Shown: piece by piece, positions 53,453 through 62,369 of the stretch
Layout of the letters: every line of letters begins with the position of its first letter
How positions within the stretch are numbered: the first letter of the stretch is position 1
Assembly: GCA_903875605.1 (NCBI GenBank)
Contig: CAIQWT010000087.1
Location: 62,001-126,000 of the forward strand
Direction of reading: 5' to 3'
Origin: an uncultured Geobacteraceae bacterium
Lineage (GTDB): Bacteria; Desulfobacterota; Desulfuromonadia; Geobacterales; Pseudopelobacteraceae
DNA: 64,000 nucleotides
Position numbers and translations under genes: made by a program
Notes under the pieces: generated by a model
Databases searched by the model: none
Told to the model about the DNA's origin: nothing
The model's input: the letters and a program-made list of their open reading frames with translations, nothing else

Positions 53453-54088
53453 CTATAGCAATGCCCCGCTTTTTTTCAGCAGTTCAGCCAATGCTTCTGC
53501 AAACAACCTATAACCTGCTGCATTTGGATGAACATAATCCGACTTTAGGGAACCCTTCGCAAAGATGTGTGACAACGACTTTTGCTCAATGGGTATATTA
53601 AACTCTTTGGCTAGCTCTTTATAGAAAACTGGCGGCTTCAAAATCAGATCCGGTGATGGGACGGCTACCAACAGCACTGGCACTCCCTGTTCTCCGGCGA
53701 CACGAAGCATAGAGCGCAGATTGTCAGCAATCAATTGGTGATTGTAGTGAGCAAGCAGGTCATTACCGCCATGGCAGAGAATAAGCAGGCCCGGTCGTTC
53801 CCGTACGAGTAATTCTGATAATCTTTGCAAACCAGAGGCGGAGACCTCACCGGGCACACCGGCATTTACCACTTTTCTACCGGTAAGATGACTCAGTATG
53901 GCTGGATAACTTTCGGTATCACTGGCACCTGTACCGTATGTGATGCTGTCACCAAAGGCCAGTATTACTCCATCTGCCGGCAATAATGGCAACTGTGGAG
54001 TTTTACTACAGCCAACAGATAGCAGCATACTTATGAAAAAAATGATCAGCGCATACAAGCGCATTTTATTTGTGTTCATTGAAAACAT
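53453..54088 (-). CDS. GDSL/SGNH-hydrolase lipoprotein (TesA/arylesterase-like)
   Basis: 211 residues. The lipoprotein signal ends in LLSVGCS. Block I is LAFGDSITYGTGAS with the catalytic Ser, block III is CHGGNDLL, and block V is SDYVHPNAAGY with Asp and His. It resembles TesA-type esterases, which hydrolyse acyl esters or thioesters, and would be anchored in the periplasm or outer membrane. It could also deacetylate polysaccharide; that is only a possibility. Confidence 0.88.
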   Translation of the reverse strand: MFSMNTNKMRLYALIIFFISMLLSVGCSKTPQLPLLPADGVILAFGDSITYGTGASDTESYPAILSHLTGRKVVNAGVPGEVSASGLQRLSELLVRERPGLLILCHGGNDLLAHYNHQLIADNLRSMLRVAGEQGVPVLLVAVPSPDLILKPPVFYKELAKEFNIPIEQKSLSHIFAKGSLKSDYVHPNAAGYRLFAEALAELLKKSGALL

Positions 54089-54139
54089 TATTCCATTATC
54101 GACCAGCCGTAAAACCCGGCCATTCAGGAGGAAGATCCG

Positions 54140-55402
54140 TCATTTAAGAAGCAAAGAGACAGCGTGAAGCATTAAGCCGATGACGCCACCGACTAAAGTT
54201 CCATTCATGCGTATGAATTGCAAATCTGAACCGATGCTCAATTCTATTTCAGTAACATAATCATCATTCTCCCACGATTTAACTGTTTCGTAAATATGCT
54301 TGGCAATAGCGGTACGCACCGTATCTCCGTAGGTAATTACCAGCTTTTCCAGGTGTTCATTCAACGATTCTTTTAGCTCCCTGTTATCCGCTAATGTACG
54401 ACCAAGACCCAGGATGGCTTCTGCAATCTTTTCTTGAATTTTCGAATCTGGCTGGCTTAGATCATTGCTCAACCAGATTTTAAGATCGTTTGCGAGACCT
54501 TTTACGTAATCAGCCAGGAATGGATTTTGTACCGTTTCAAGCTTGATAGCTTCTATTTTAGCTCGCAATACATGGTCGGTTTTCAATCTACCTATAAAGG
54601 CTGTAACGTTATTATCAAATCTACACCTAAGATCGTGAGCAGGGTCAGTGTTAACGCCCTGAATATATTCGTTGATTCTTTTAACTATCTTTTCACCGGC
54701 TCCTTTTGAAAACTGATCCCGGTTTGGAATAAAGTGACTAAGGAGTGGATAATCTTTTGTAATCATATTGTCGATTGAATTTGCCAGACCGGCCTGTGCT
54801 TCCGGAGTTGCGAGCCATGCGGCAAAGCGATTTAGTACATCATCAAGAACAATCTGGTGACGATTGCCATTTCTGAGTGTGTCGAGAACTGTTCCTGTTG
54901 AAGAGGAGAGGTCAAAGCTTTCTACGCGATTATAGAGCGCGGATATCAGCATATTCTGAACACGGTCATCATCAATAAAACCAAGTGAATCAGAAATTAT
55001 TCGCGTCAATCCTTTTGCCAATCCATCCGCATTTTTACCGGACATCAGATATGCGGCAAGGCGATCTGCAGCATTTTGTTCTCTGAGCTTGCCTATCAGG
55101 GTTTCAGTGGCAAGAAACTTATCGCGAATAAAATCGGCCAGGTTTCCGGCAATTGCATCCTTCTTGTTTTTAATTATGGCGGTATGTGGAATCGGAACGC
55201 CCAATGGATGCTTGAAGAGTGCTACAACGGCAAACCAGTCTGCAAGTGCGCCAACCATAGCAGCTTCAGCAAAAGCTGCGAGCCACTCCCATGCACCAAC
55301 CCCTTTTTGGCTGCGAGCCACTATAAAGAGTATGGCTGCACCAATCATCAATCCGGTGGCAATGGTTTTATTTCTAATCAGTATGCTTTTTCTAATATCC
55401 AC
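54140..55402 (-). CDS. DUF445 (YjiN-like) membrane protein
   Basis: 420 residues from GTG 55402, preceded by GGAG. Two N-terminal hydrophobic segments include MVGALADWFAVVALFKHPLG, the DUF445 signature, followed by VPIPHTAIIKNKKDAIAGNL. A long helical middle (FIRDKFLATETLIGKLREQN) and a C-terminal hydrophobic end (LVGGVIGLMLHAVSLLL) complete the fold. The function of the family is unknown. Confidence 0.88.
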   Translation of the reverse strand: MDIRKSILIRNKTIATGLMIGAAILFIVARSQKGVGAWEWLAAFAEAAMVGALADWFAVVALFKHPLGVPIPHTAIIKNKKDAIAGNLADFIRDKFLATETLIGKLREQNAADRLAAYLMSGKNADGLAKGLTRIISDSLGFIDDDRVQNMLISALYNRVESFDLSSSTGTVLDTLRNGNRHQIVLDDVLNRFAAWLATPEAQAGLANSIDNMITKDYPLLSHFIPNRDQFSKGAGEKIVKRINEYIQGVNTDPAHDLRCRFDNNVTAFIGRLKTDHVLRAKIEAIKLETVQNPFLADYVKGLANDLKIWLSNDLSQPDSKIQEKIAEAILGLGRTLADNRELKESLNEHLEKLVITYGDTVRTAIAKHIYETVKSWENDDYVTEIELSIGSDLQFIRMNGTLVGGVIGLMLHAVSLLLK

Positions 55403-55455
55403 TTGTTCACTCCATTGATTGTTTCTTGTATTTATGCAAACTCAACATCAGAAAA

Positions 55456-55703
55456 TCAGGCCAGCCCAAACACCCAGACAAGCCCTACCGCTACAAACAC
55501 TGCCGGCAGCATATTACCGACCGGAAGGCGCTTGATTCCGATCAGATCTAGCCCAATTGCAGCCCGATCAGCAGCACGGCCAACCCAAGGCCGGCCATAT
55601 CTGTTCTGCGAATCCTGTCAGGAATAAAACGGCCAGCATAGCGGCCAACCAAGGCACCTGCACAAATTGCAGCTACATTAACGATTGTTCCAGTCAATAT
55701 CAT
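55456..55703 (-). pseudogene. DUF554 membrane protein gene with internal deletion
   Basis: ATG 55703 starts ILTGTIVNVAAICAGALVGR with MAGLGLAVLLIGLQLG and then a stop. Another frame resumes at IGLDLIGIKRLPVGNMLPA and ends VWVFGLA at TGA 55456. The two halves match the first and last parts of DUF554 (about 230 residues), but the middle two thirds are gone, with a frame change at the join. It cannot make a functional family member. Confidence 0.7.
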
Positions 55704-55719
55704 GTAGCACCTTAAATCA

Positions 55720-56877
55720 TTATTTTTTTGGCGGGATAATTTTCAGCACGGCCAGACCAAGCAACAAGCCCCAAAACGCGCTGCCAATGCCACTTAAGGA
55801 GATTCCTGATGCGGTAACGAGAAAAGTAATCAGAGCTGCATCCCGATCCCGCTCGTCAAGCAGTGCACCTGACAAGCTGGATCCGATAGTACCAAGCAGC
55901 GCAATACCGGCGATAGCGGCTACTAACTCTTTTGGTAGAGCGGTGAAAATGCTGACAACGGTCGCACCGAGCAGGCCGGTTACAATGTAAAAAATGCCGG
56001 CCCACACTGCGGCAAGATAGCGGCGTTCGGGATTTATATCCGCTTCGGGACTCATGCAGATAGCTGCGGTTATTGCGGCCAAGTTGAACTGGTAGCCACC
56101 AAAAGGAGCCAGAAGTAATCCGGTCAGCCCGGTCCAACCGATCAGAGGTGAGACCGGTGTCTGATAGCCATTAGCACGAAGGACAGCAATTCCCGGTACA
56201 TTCTGAGACGCCATGGTAACAATAAACAGAGGTATTCCTACTCCGATGAGTGTCGAGAGTGTGAACGTAGGCACAGTGAATATAGGCCGTGCAATTGTTA
56301 CCGTTACGGCCTCAAAGTGAATCAAGCCGTTCATCGCCGCCCAGATCAGGCCGCCCATAAAGGTCAACGGAATAGTGTAGCGGTAGTTTAATCTTCTGCA
56401 GGCAAAGTAGATCAACAGCATCAAAACTACCAGCCAGAGCTGAGAGTTCAACGAGACGAAAACTCCCAGGCCGAAGCGGAGCAACACTCCCGCCAGCATG
56501 GCAGCAGCCAGCGATTTAGGAATGTGTTGCATGAGGACCTTGACCCAACCGGTTACGCCACAGATTGTGAGCAGAGCTGAGGCAAAAATAAATGTTCCAA
56601 TAGCGTCACTCATTGGCACGCCGACAAGTGCAGTGGCAAGCAATGCTGCTCCAGGCGTAGACCAGGCTGTTAATACCGGACTGCGAAAATACATGGATAG
56701 CCCAATGCAGGTAATACCCATACCAACACCCAAGGCAAAAAGCCATGAGCTGATATGTGCAGCACTTGCACCCGCTGCAGTAGCAGCCTGGAAGACAATA
56801 GCCGCAGAGCTTGTGTAGCCCACCAACACCGCAATAAAGCCGGCAGAGATATGTGATAGTTCTGAATTTCTAACCAT
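55720..56877 (-). CDS. benE: BenE-family benzoate/H+ symporter
   Basis: 385 residues with about 11-12 membrane helices. Family motifs: HISAGFIAVLVGYTSSAAIVFQ (in part), FRSPVLTAWSTPGAALL, PLFIVTMASQNVPGIAVLRANG and FGGYQFNLAAITAAICMSPEA. BenE transporters import benzoate with protons; the family as a whole may accept other aromatics. No aromatic-degradation gene is adjacent. The start has only a weak ribosome binding site. Confidence 0.88.
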   Translation of the reverse strand: MVRNSELSHISAGFIAVLVGYTSSAAIVFQAATAAGASAAHISSWLFALGVGMGITCIGLSMYFRSPVLTAWSTPGAALLATALVGVPMSDAIGTFIFASALLTICGVTGWVKVLMQHIPKSLAAAMLAGVLLRFGLGVFVSLNSQLWLVVLMLLIYFACRRLNYRYTIPLTFMGGLIWAAMNGLIHFEAVTVTIARPIFTVPTFTLSTLIGVGIPLFIVTMASQNVPGIAVLRANGYQTPVSPLIGWTGLTGLLLAPFGGYQFNLAAITAAICMSPEADINPERRYLAAVWAGIFYIVTGLLGATVVSIFTALPKELVAAIAGIALLGTIGSSLSGALLDERDRDAALITFLVTASGISLSGIGSAFWGLLLGLAVLKIIPPKK

Positions 56878-57214
56878 ACAGACTCATTTTCGGTCATTTT
56901 TATTTCTCTAATCACCTAGCACACTTCAAGCGGGAAGTGCAACAGCTAGTGGTAATCCGGTGTAGCACATCCACATCTCAAATACACAGCAAAGGATCTA
57001 TGATGGGGCATTCTTCAAAATAGAAGGTGTATCAGGTGTACGGTGACTACGTGGAAGATCTTGAGGATGATGTCGATGACATTATTCGTTATTTCGGGAA
57101 GGACTTTTTGATAAAGCCTGTAAAAAAAAATATCCCCGTTACTGACTTTTGGGGACAGTTACGGGGACAGTTGTGACCCAATCCAAATAAATAGCTGAAT
57201 TGGTTATGTTTTTT
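56878..57214. other. Intergenic stretch with REP-like repeat and short coding relic
   Basis: No complete gene is visible. A plus-strand stretch starting near 57029 (VYQVYGDYVEDLEDDVDD, IIRYFGKDFLIKP) stays open for about 45 codons and may be a gene relic; I do not recognise it. TCCCCGTTACTG (57133-57144) and CAGTTACGGGGA (57156-57167) form a 12-bp inverted repeat with one mismatch, repeated partly at 57163-57172. Such sequences often flank REP-associated Y1 transposases, but none remains. Confidence 0.45.
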
Positions 57215-57289
<75 letters not shown>

Positions 57290-57302
57290 TTGCTAGACCA
57301 TT

Positions 57303-57331
57303 TTTATAGCAAATCAGAATATTGGTGTCAA
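57303..57331 (-). promoter_or_regulatory. Sigma70 promoter of tRNA-Gly
   Basis: On the minus strand TTGACA (57331-57326) and TATAAA (57308-57303) lie 17 bases apart, placing the transcript start a few bases before the mature tRNA 5' end at 57289. Confidence 0.75.
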
Positions 57332-57368
57332 TGTTTTTTAGCACATAACGCTTTTTTTTCGATACTTG

Positions 57369-58556
57369 TTATCTACGCGCATCGACCAAAAGCGATTGGT
57401 ACGCTAAGATCAACTGCGTAGACCTCGCATCCCAGGAATGCATCCTGACCGCTCTTTCTCGGACCTGAGCTGACAATGAAGCCATGACATCATCATTATG
57501 TAGCGTAGAAATAATAGCCCCAGCCAGCGCTGAGGTTTTTCCATGCTCAACATAAATCCCGTCGTCACCAAGGATCTCCCGATTAATCTCATTATCAAAC
57601 ACCACAGTCGGCAATCCACATGCCATATAGTTGAACAATTTACCATTTGCTTCCGTTAGCGCCAACTTGGGCGAAACGGCAAGATCGCCTGCGCTCAAAA
57701 AGCCTGGGGCTCGATCATAATCAACTCGTCCCGTAAACGTGATTACTCCGTCCAACCCCATTTCCTTTGCTTTCCTGCGGTATTCCTTATCCGGGAATCC
57801 CATTAGTAAAAACCGTATCTTCGGAGCCTCGCTCTTTATTAGAGATATCGCGTCCAATAACAGATCAACCCCCTGATAGCGGTTAAACAAACCGAGGAAG
57901 ACAACCAGTTTTACATTTTCAGGAATGCCAAGCTCACGCCGTACTTCATTTTGTGGGAGCGGCCTGAATATTTCTGTATCCACACCATCAATAAGAGTGG
58001 TTACTTTCCCTGAGGAAATCCCCCAGTCGTGCAGCAACTCCTGCCGACCTTTATCAGAACTGGTAATAATGAGATCAGCACCGTTGTCGATAAAACGCTC
58101 TAACGCTTTAAATGGCTTTAGAAGAGACGATGAAGCTCCGAAAAAACCATGATTGAGGGACTCGCCGCTCAAACTGCCTTGATAATCGAACAATAAGGGA
58201 ATGCGAAACAAGCGCTTCAGGAGCGAACCTATTAATGCTCCTTCGTGTAGATGAGCATGAATCAGGTGTGGACGGAATGAGCGGATTTCTTTGAATGACT
58301 TCCACAACAGAAGAAGGTCAAGGTAAGGTTTGTGCCAAGAGGGTCCTGCTTCCAGCTTGGTGTACCACGGAATAGCAGGTATCCGTACCACACGCACTCC
58401 AGGCATATCCCGCCCAAGGTGATACGTGACAATGCACACCTCGTGCCCCTGCTTAGTTAATGCCCGCGCTTCTTCATAGATCCGCACATGACACCCTCTA
58501 TCGGCAAAATAGGGGGTTGGCGCGATCATGAGAATTCGTAAAGCTGATTCAGTCAA
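57369..58556 (-). CDS. Family 4 glycosyltransferase
   Basis: 395 residues. N-terminal GT-B features are RILMIAPTPYFADRGCHVRI and HLIHAHLHEGALIGSLL. The donor domain has VVFLGLFNRYQGVDLLLDAI and LALTEANGKLFNYMACGLPTV, the EX7E-type catalytic stretch. GADLIITSSDKGRQELLHDWG is typical of the family. Its start overlaps the end of the upstream GT2 gene by eight bases. It ends about 80 bases from the tRNA. Confidence 0.88.
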   Translation of the reverse strand: MTESALRILMIAPTPYFADRGCHVRIYEEARALTKQGHEVCIVTYHLGRDMPGVRVVRIPAIPWYTKLEAGPSWHKPYLDLLLLWKSFKEIRSFRPHLIHAHLHEGALIGSLLKRLFRIPLLFDYQGSLSGESLNHGFFGASSSLLKPFKALERFIDNGADLIITSSDKGRQELLHDWGISSGKVTTLIDGVDTEIFRPLPQNEVRRELGIPENVKLVVFLGLFNRYQGVDLLLDAISLIKSEAPKIRFLLMGFPDKEYRRKAKEMGLDGVITFTGRVDYDRAPGFLSAGDLAVSPKLALTEANGKLFNYMACGLPTVVFDNEINREILGDDGIYVEHGKTSALAGAIISTLHNDDVMASLSAQVRERAVRMHSWDARSTQLILAYQSLLVDARR

Positions 58557-59493
58557 GGTTTATCCTGTCTTTAACGACATAAATAGGTTTACCTTGTGAC
58601 TCAAAATAGGTACGGGCATTAAGTTCACCTAGCAGGCCCAGCACAATAAACTGGACGCCCATGAACAGAAGAAATGCCGTCACTATCAAGAGCGGATTTC
58701 GATTCATACTGAGGTGTTCCATTATCTTCATGTAAAGCGTCATTGCTCCAGTACCGCAACCTGCGAGTATAGTATATACGCCCCACTTACCAAATAACTG
58801 AATCGGCTTTGTTGAATAAGCCATCAGAAACTTGACGGTCATCAGATCAAGAACGACTCGCAAAGTGCGTGAGATGCCATATTTACTGACTCCATGCAGA
58901 CGGGGAAAATGATTTACCGGCAGCTCTGTCACCTTGGCGCCAAACTGAGAAGCCAGCGCCGGCACAAACCGATGCATTTCACCGTAAAGGTTGATGCCGT
59001 CCAGGACTTCACTACGGTAAGCTTTAAGCGTACAACCGTAATCATGCAGATGAACACCTGTCAACCGGGAGATAATTGCATTTGCCAGCATTGAAGGAAT
59101 TTTGCGGGTAACAAACGTATCTTTTCGGTCGCGACGCCATCCTGAAACGACGTCATAACCCTCATGTATTTTTTCAACCAGTCGCGGGATATCAGAAGGA
59201 TCATTCTGCAAATCGCCATCCATAGGGATAATAATATCGCCTTTTGCAAAATCAAAACCGGCCGACATTGCAGCAGTCTGACCAAAGTTCCTACGAAAAC
59301 GAATTACTTTGAGGTTAGAATCTTTTACGGCAAGCCCACTCAGCACACCGTATGAGCCATCGGACGAGCCATCATCAACCATAATTATTTCATATGAGCA
59401 CCCCATGACCTGCAGCGCTGTGCTTATAGCAGAATAAACCGCCTCTACATTATCCCGCTCGTTATAAACCGGTACAACTATACTTATATCCAC
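58549..59493 (-). CDS. Polyisoprenyl-phosphate glycosyltransferase (DPM1/ArnC-like GT2)
   Basis: 314 residues from GTG 59493, preceded by GGAG. GT-A motifs: DISIVVPVYNERDNVEAV, IIMVDDGSSDGSYGVL and IIPMDGDLQNDPSDIP. Two C-terminal membrane helices (GVYTILAGCGTGAMTLYM; FLLFMGVQFIVLGLLGEL) are as in DPM1-like enzymes. It should attach a sugar to undecaprenyl phosphate for use on the periplasmic side. The downstream multi-helix TPR protein in this cluster could be the user. Confidence 0.88.
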   Translation of the reverse strand: MDISIVVPVYNERDNVEAVYSAISTALQVMGCSYEIIMVDDGSSDGSYGVLSGLAVKDSNLKVIRFRRNFGQTAAMSAGFDFAKGDIIIPMDGDLQNDPSDIPRLVEKIHEGYDVVSGWRRDRKDTFVTRKIPSMLANAIISRLTGVHLHDYGCTLKAYRSEVLDGINLYGEMHRFVPALASQFGAKVTELPVNHFPRLHGVSKYGISRTLRVVLDLMTVKFLMAYSTKPIQLFGKWGVYTILAGCGTGAMTLYMKIMEHLSMNRNPLLIVTAFLLFMGVQFIVLGLLGELNARTYFESQGKPIYVVKDRINLD

Positions 59494-59551
59494 GAGTTTT
59501 CTCCATCTGGTATCGACCGAATAGTGCGCATCTGCTCTACGGGTCTATCTT

Positions 59552-60526
59552 TCAAACAGCCTGGGCTTGTTGTTCGGAAAACGTTTCCCCGAACTTTTTG
59601 ATCCGCTTTATCTGAATACAGCTGTCTTTGGCCGGGTCAGGTTTTCCATTCAGCAACCCCCACAGCAAGCCAACTCCATTGACGACATGCATAAGCGGAT
59701 AAAGGCCAATCAGCAGCAAAGAGAGCAAGCGTCCCGTTCTATACAGCACAAATAATGAACTGAGCAATGCCGCAATGATATATACCACGAGAGGCAGGAG
59801 CAGGAAAGGATACTTTATGCCTATCGGAGAGATTACAAGATATACGACAAAAAGTAGCGGAATGAAACTCGTTACCGAATATGAAGAAGTGATTAATGTT
59901 TGTTGCCCCCTGCCACGGCCATAATTAAACATCTGGCGAACAAAAGCCTTCAATGTCAGGCGTTGGCTACGATGAACAAACATAGACGGGTCATGGAGCA
60001 ACGTGTAACCTAACGAAGTGACCCGCTCCAGAAATTCATTTTCTTCGTTTGGGTATAAACATTCGTTAAAGCCACTGAGATCGATAAAAAGCGAGCGGCG
60101 AACAGCGAGATTGCATAGAATAAGCTCTTTGTCTGTTGTTTTGCGGGTTCTACCCTCCGCTCGATAACGATTGTGCATAGCGCCTGAACCAAATATGGAT
60201 GCAAGTGCAGAACCGAACAATTGTTGCAGCCAACTATCGGTTGGCGGAGTAATTGATGGTCCGCCGACAACTGCTATCTCAGGGTCACTTAGTCCGGCCG
60301 CACATAAAGCAAGATTCTCCGGCGATATCAGTGAGTCATCGTCAAGAAAGTACAATATTTCGCCCTGCGCCTCTCTGGCAGCAAGATTGCGTTGCAGACT
60401 CGGCGCGCTCCCCTCGGCAAGCAGAATTTCATATGAGTGGTCATCCGGGATGATTTTTTTGAGGTGCTGGCAGGCAGCCACATAGCCACCAGGTTTAACG
60501 GGAATAATTATAGAGAAGGTATTCAC
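59552..60526 (-). CDS. Family 2 glycosyltransferase with C-terminal membrane helices
   Basis: 324 residues from GTG 60526. GT-A motifs: FSIIIPVKPGGYVAACQHL, ILYFLDDDSLISPENLAL (metal site) and CLYPNEENEFLERV (catalytic base region). Three to four membrane helices follow (SFIPLLFVVYLVISPIG; LLPLVVYIIAALLSSLFVLY). The fold resembles membrane GT2 enzymes that extend or export polymer. Its place between a TPR protein and a DPM1-like transferase suggests one surface-glycan pathway. Confidence 0.83.
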   Translation of the reverse strand: MNTFSIIIPVKPGGYVAACQHLKKIIPDDHSYEILLAEGSAPSLQRNLAAREAQGEILYFLDDDSLISPENLALCAAGLSDPEIAVVGGPSITPPTDSWLQQLFGSALASIFGSGAMHNRYRAEGRTRKTTDKELILCNLAVRRSLFIDLSGFNECLYPNEENEFLERVTSLGYTLLHDPSMFVHRSQRLTLKAFVRQMFNYGRGRGQQTLITSSYSVTSFIPLLFVVYLVISPIGIKYPFLLLPLVVYIIAALLSSLFVLYRTGRLLSLLLIGLYPLMHVVNGVGLLWGLLNGKPDPAKDSCIQIKRIKKFGETFSEQQAQAV

Positions 60527-60566
60527 GCGGCTCTTTCTGAATAATTGTGATTATTGTTTATATTAA

Positions 60567-62333
60567 CTATTTAGTAGCACGGCCTGGCATTAGCAGGCGC
60601 AACCGGCGCTCTGCATCGCCGTAACAGGATTCATCTCCAATCTCCTTGCACACCACGGAAAGGTTGGTAAGTGCATCTAAATGGGAGGCGTCCCGCTGTA
60701 TGACTTCAGAAAAGGCCAACTTAGCGCCATGCCTATCATTTTTTCTATAACGGACAACTCCAAGATTAAACCATGCCGGGATATGGTTACTATTGATTTC
60801 AAGAGCTTTATTCAGGGCCGATTCAGCTTCCTGTAAATTATTCGCCCGTTCATACGCAACGCCAAGATTTGTATGTGTCTGAAAATGGTCGGGGCGAAAA
60901 ATCAAGGCCGTTTTAAATAATTCGATGGCAAGATCTGATTTACCCTGTTCATCATATATAGAGCCAAGTGTAATAAGAGGCCGGAAATCAGTAAAGTCCC
61001 GCTCTATTGCTTGCCTGGCATACTGGGCAGATATATCATAGTTTTTGACCATAAAATAGGCATTTGAAAGACCAACCATCGCTTCGAGAGAACGCGGGCT
61101 TATTTTCAGCATATTGGAATACAGAGTCATTTCGCTGTTCCAGATGCTGGCTTGCTTCCAGGAAAGAGTAGCACACAAACAGAAAATAAAAAGCCACAAG
61201 AAAATAACGTAACGTCTGACAGCAATGAATGTCTGCTCTGAAATCAGAACCGCTAATATACATAAACCGGCAGATGGAGCATACATATATCGATCAGCAG
61301 CAAAATAGGAAAAATGCCAGACAATATTAGCCGTTGGCAGCCAAAGAATCACCGCAAAAGTCAAAAGGAAAAAGAGCGTTGGAGAAGTTTTTTTCCACTT
61401 ATATGTAAAAAAACAGACCGCCGGAATTAGTATCAAAGATGAAAGTACCCAAAAATCTAGAAAAGAAACTGGAACCGTATAAATGTATTCCATTGAAAGG
61501 TTAAGCGGGACCAGCAATTTCAGAAACATAAAAACGACCGATTTCAACAGCATGAGTATATAAGCTGTAAGCGAAAAAACGGCAAGATTTTCAGTCTTAG
61601 CAAAAGCCCCGATTAATGCAATTTTGAAAGAGGGTAATGTTGAAATATAAAAATACCAGGGGACCAAGCCGACAAGCGAAGATATACAGAGGACCGGAAC
61701 CATCTGCTTCCACCTGACAATCAATCTCTTGTCTTCCGGCACCAGAGCATATTCATATGCCATGGCTATAATTGGAAATACAAGTGAGTTACCTTTTGCA
61801 AAAAAAGCAGTAATCCAGAGAATTAATGAACAAACTAACCACATCCAACGGTGTAACGTGGATTTTTGCTCAAATATTTTTATATATGACAAAAGCGCCA
61901 TCAGTAAAAATGCGAGCGCCAGACTGTCTTTGCGGTGTGAAGAATTGGCTACTACTTCGACATGAATGGGGTGAACCAGGAACAATAGAGAGGATAACCA
62001 GGCAACTTTTACACTCAGATTAAGCCTTATGGCTACCAGATACACAAGCCAGCAATTCAGTGCATGCCAGAATATATTTTGGAAATGATATCCCCACGGG
62101 TCAAGACCGAACAAAGCATAATCAAATAGATATGAGATTTCACGGAGAGGTCGTCCCGGAAAAGTATTTACCAGAAAATTACCTATCGACCTGATATCAG
62201 TATTGTTAACTATGACAGAGTAGTCATCCATAGCCCACGTACCGCTAAAGGTCTGTACATACAGCATAAAAGAGCATATCAGCAGTACAATTAAGGGGGA
62301 CAACGAGGAAGTAAATAAAGCAGGAAACTTCAT
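60567..62333 (-). CDS. Multi-spanning membrane protein with C-terminal TPR repeats (TMTC/GT-C-like)
   Basis: 588 residues. About ten membrane helices fill the first 400 residues; early loops hold GTWAMDDYSVIVNNTDI and LFLVHPIHVEVVANSSHRKD, the signature of TMTC-like and bacterial GT-C-type proteins. The acidic pair in MDD is in the position of a GT-C catalytic Asp. Four or more TPR units follow (FRPLITLGSIYDEQGKSDLA; FQTHTNLGVAYERANNLQEA; IPAWFNLGVVRYRKNDRHGA). It may use the lipid-linked sugar made by the DPM1-like enzyme to glycosylate a protein or polymer. Function is inferred. Confidence 0.8.
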   Translation of the reverse strand: MKFPALFTSSLSPLIVLLICSFMLYVQTFSGTWAMDDYSVIVNNTDIRSIGNFLVNTFPGRPLREISYLFDYALFGLDPWGYHFQNIFWHALNCWLVYLVAIRLNLSVKVAWLSSLLFLVHPIHVEVVANSSHRKDSLALAFLLMALLSYIKIFEQKSTLHRWMWLVCSLILWITAFFAKGNSLVFPIIAMAYEYALVPEDKRLIVRWKQMVPVLCISSLVGLVPWYFYISTLPSFKIALIGAFAKTENLAVFSLTAYILMLLKSVVFMFLKLLVPLNLSMEYIYTVPVSFLDFWVLSSLILIPAVCFFTYKWKKTSPTLFFLLTFAVILWLPTANIVWHFSYFAADRYMYAPSAGLCILAVLISEQTFIAVRRYVIFLWLFIFCLCATLSWKQASIWNSEMTLYSNMLKISPRSLEAMVGLSNAYFMVKNYDISAQYARQAIERDFTDFRPLITLGSIYDEQGKSDLAIELFKTALIFRPDHFQTHTNLGVAYERANNLQEAESALNKALEINSNHIPAWFNLGVVRYRKNDRHGAKLAFSEVIQRDASHLDALTNLSVVCKEIGDESCYGDAERRLRLLMPGRATK

Positions 62334-62369
62334 GTTAAGCCTGTTTAAGCAGTAAGCGCGTGAGGTTGA

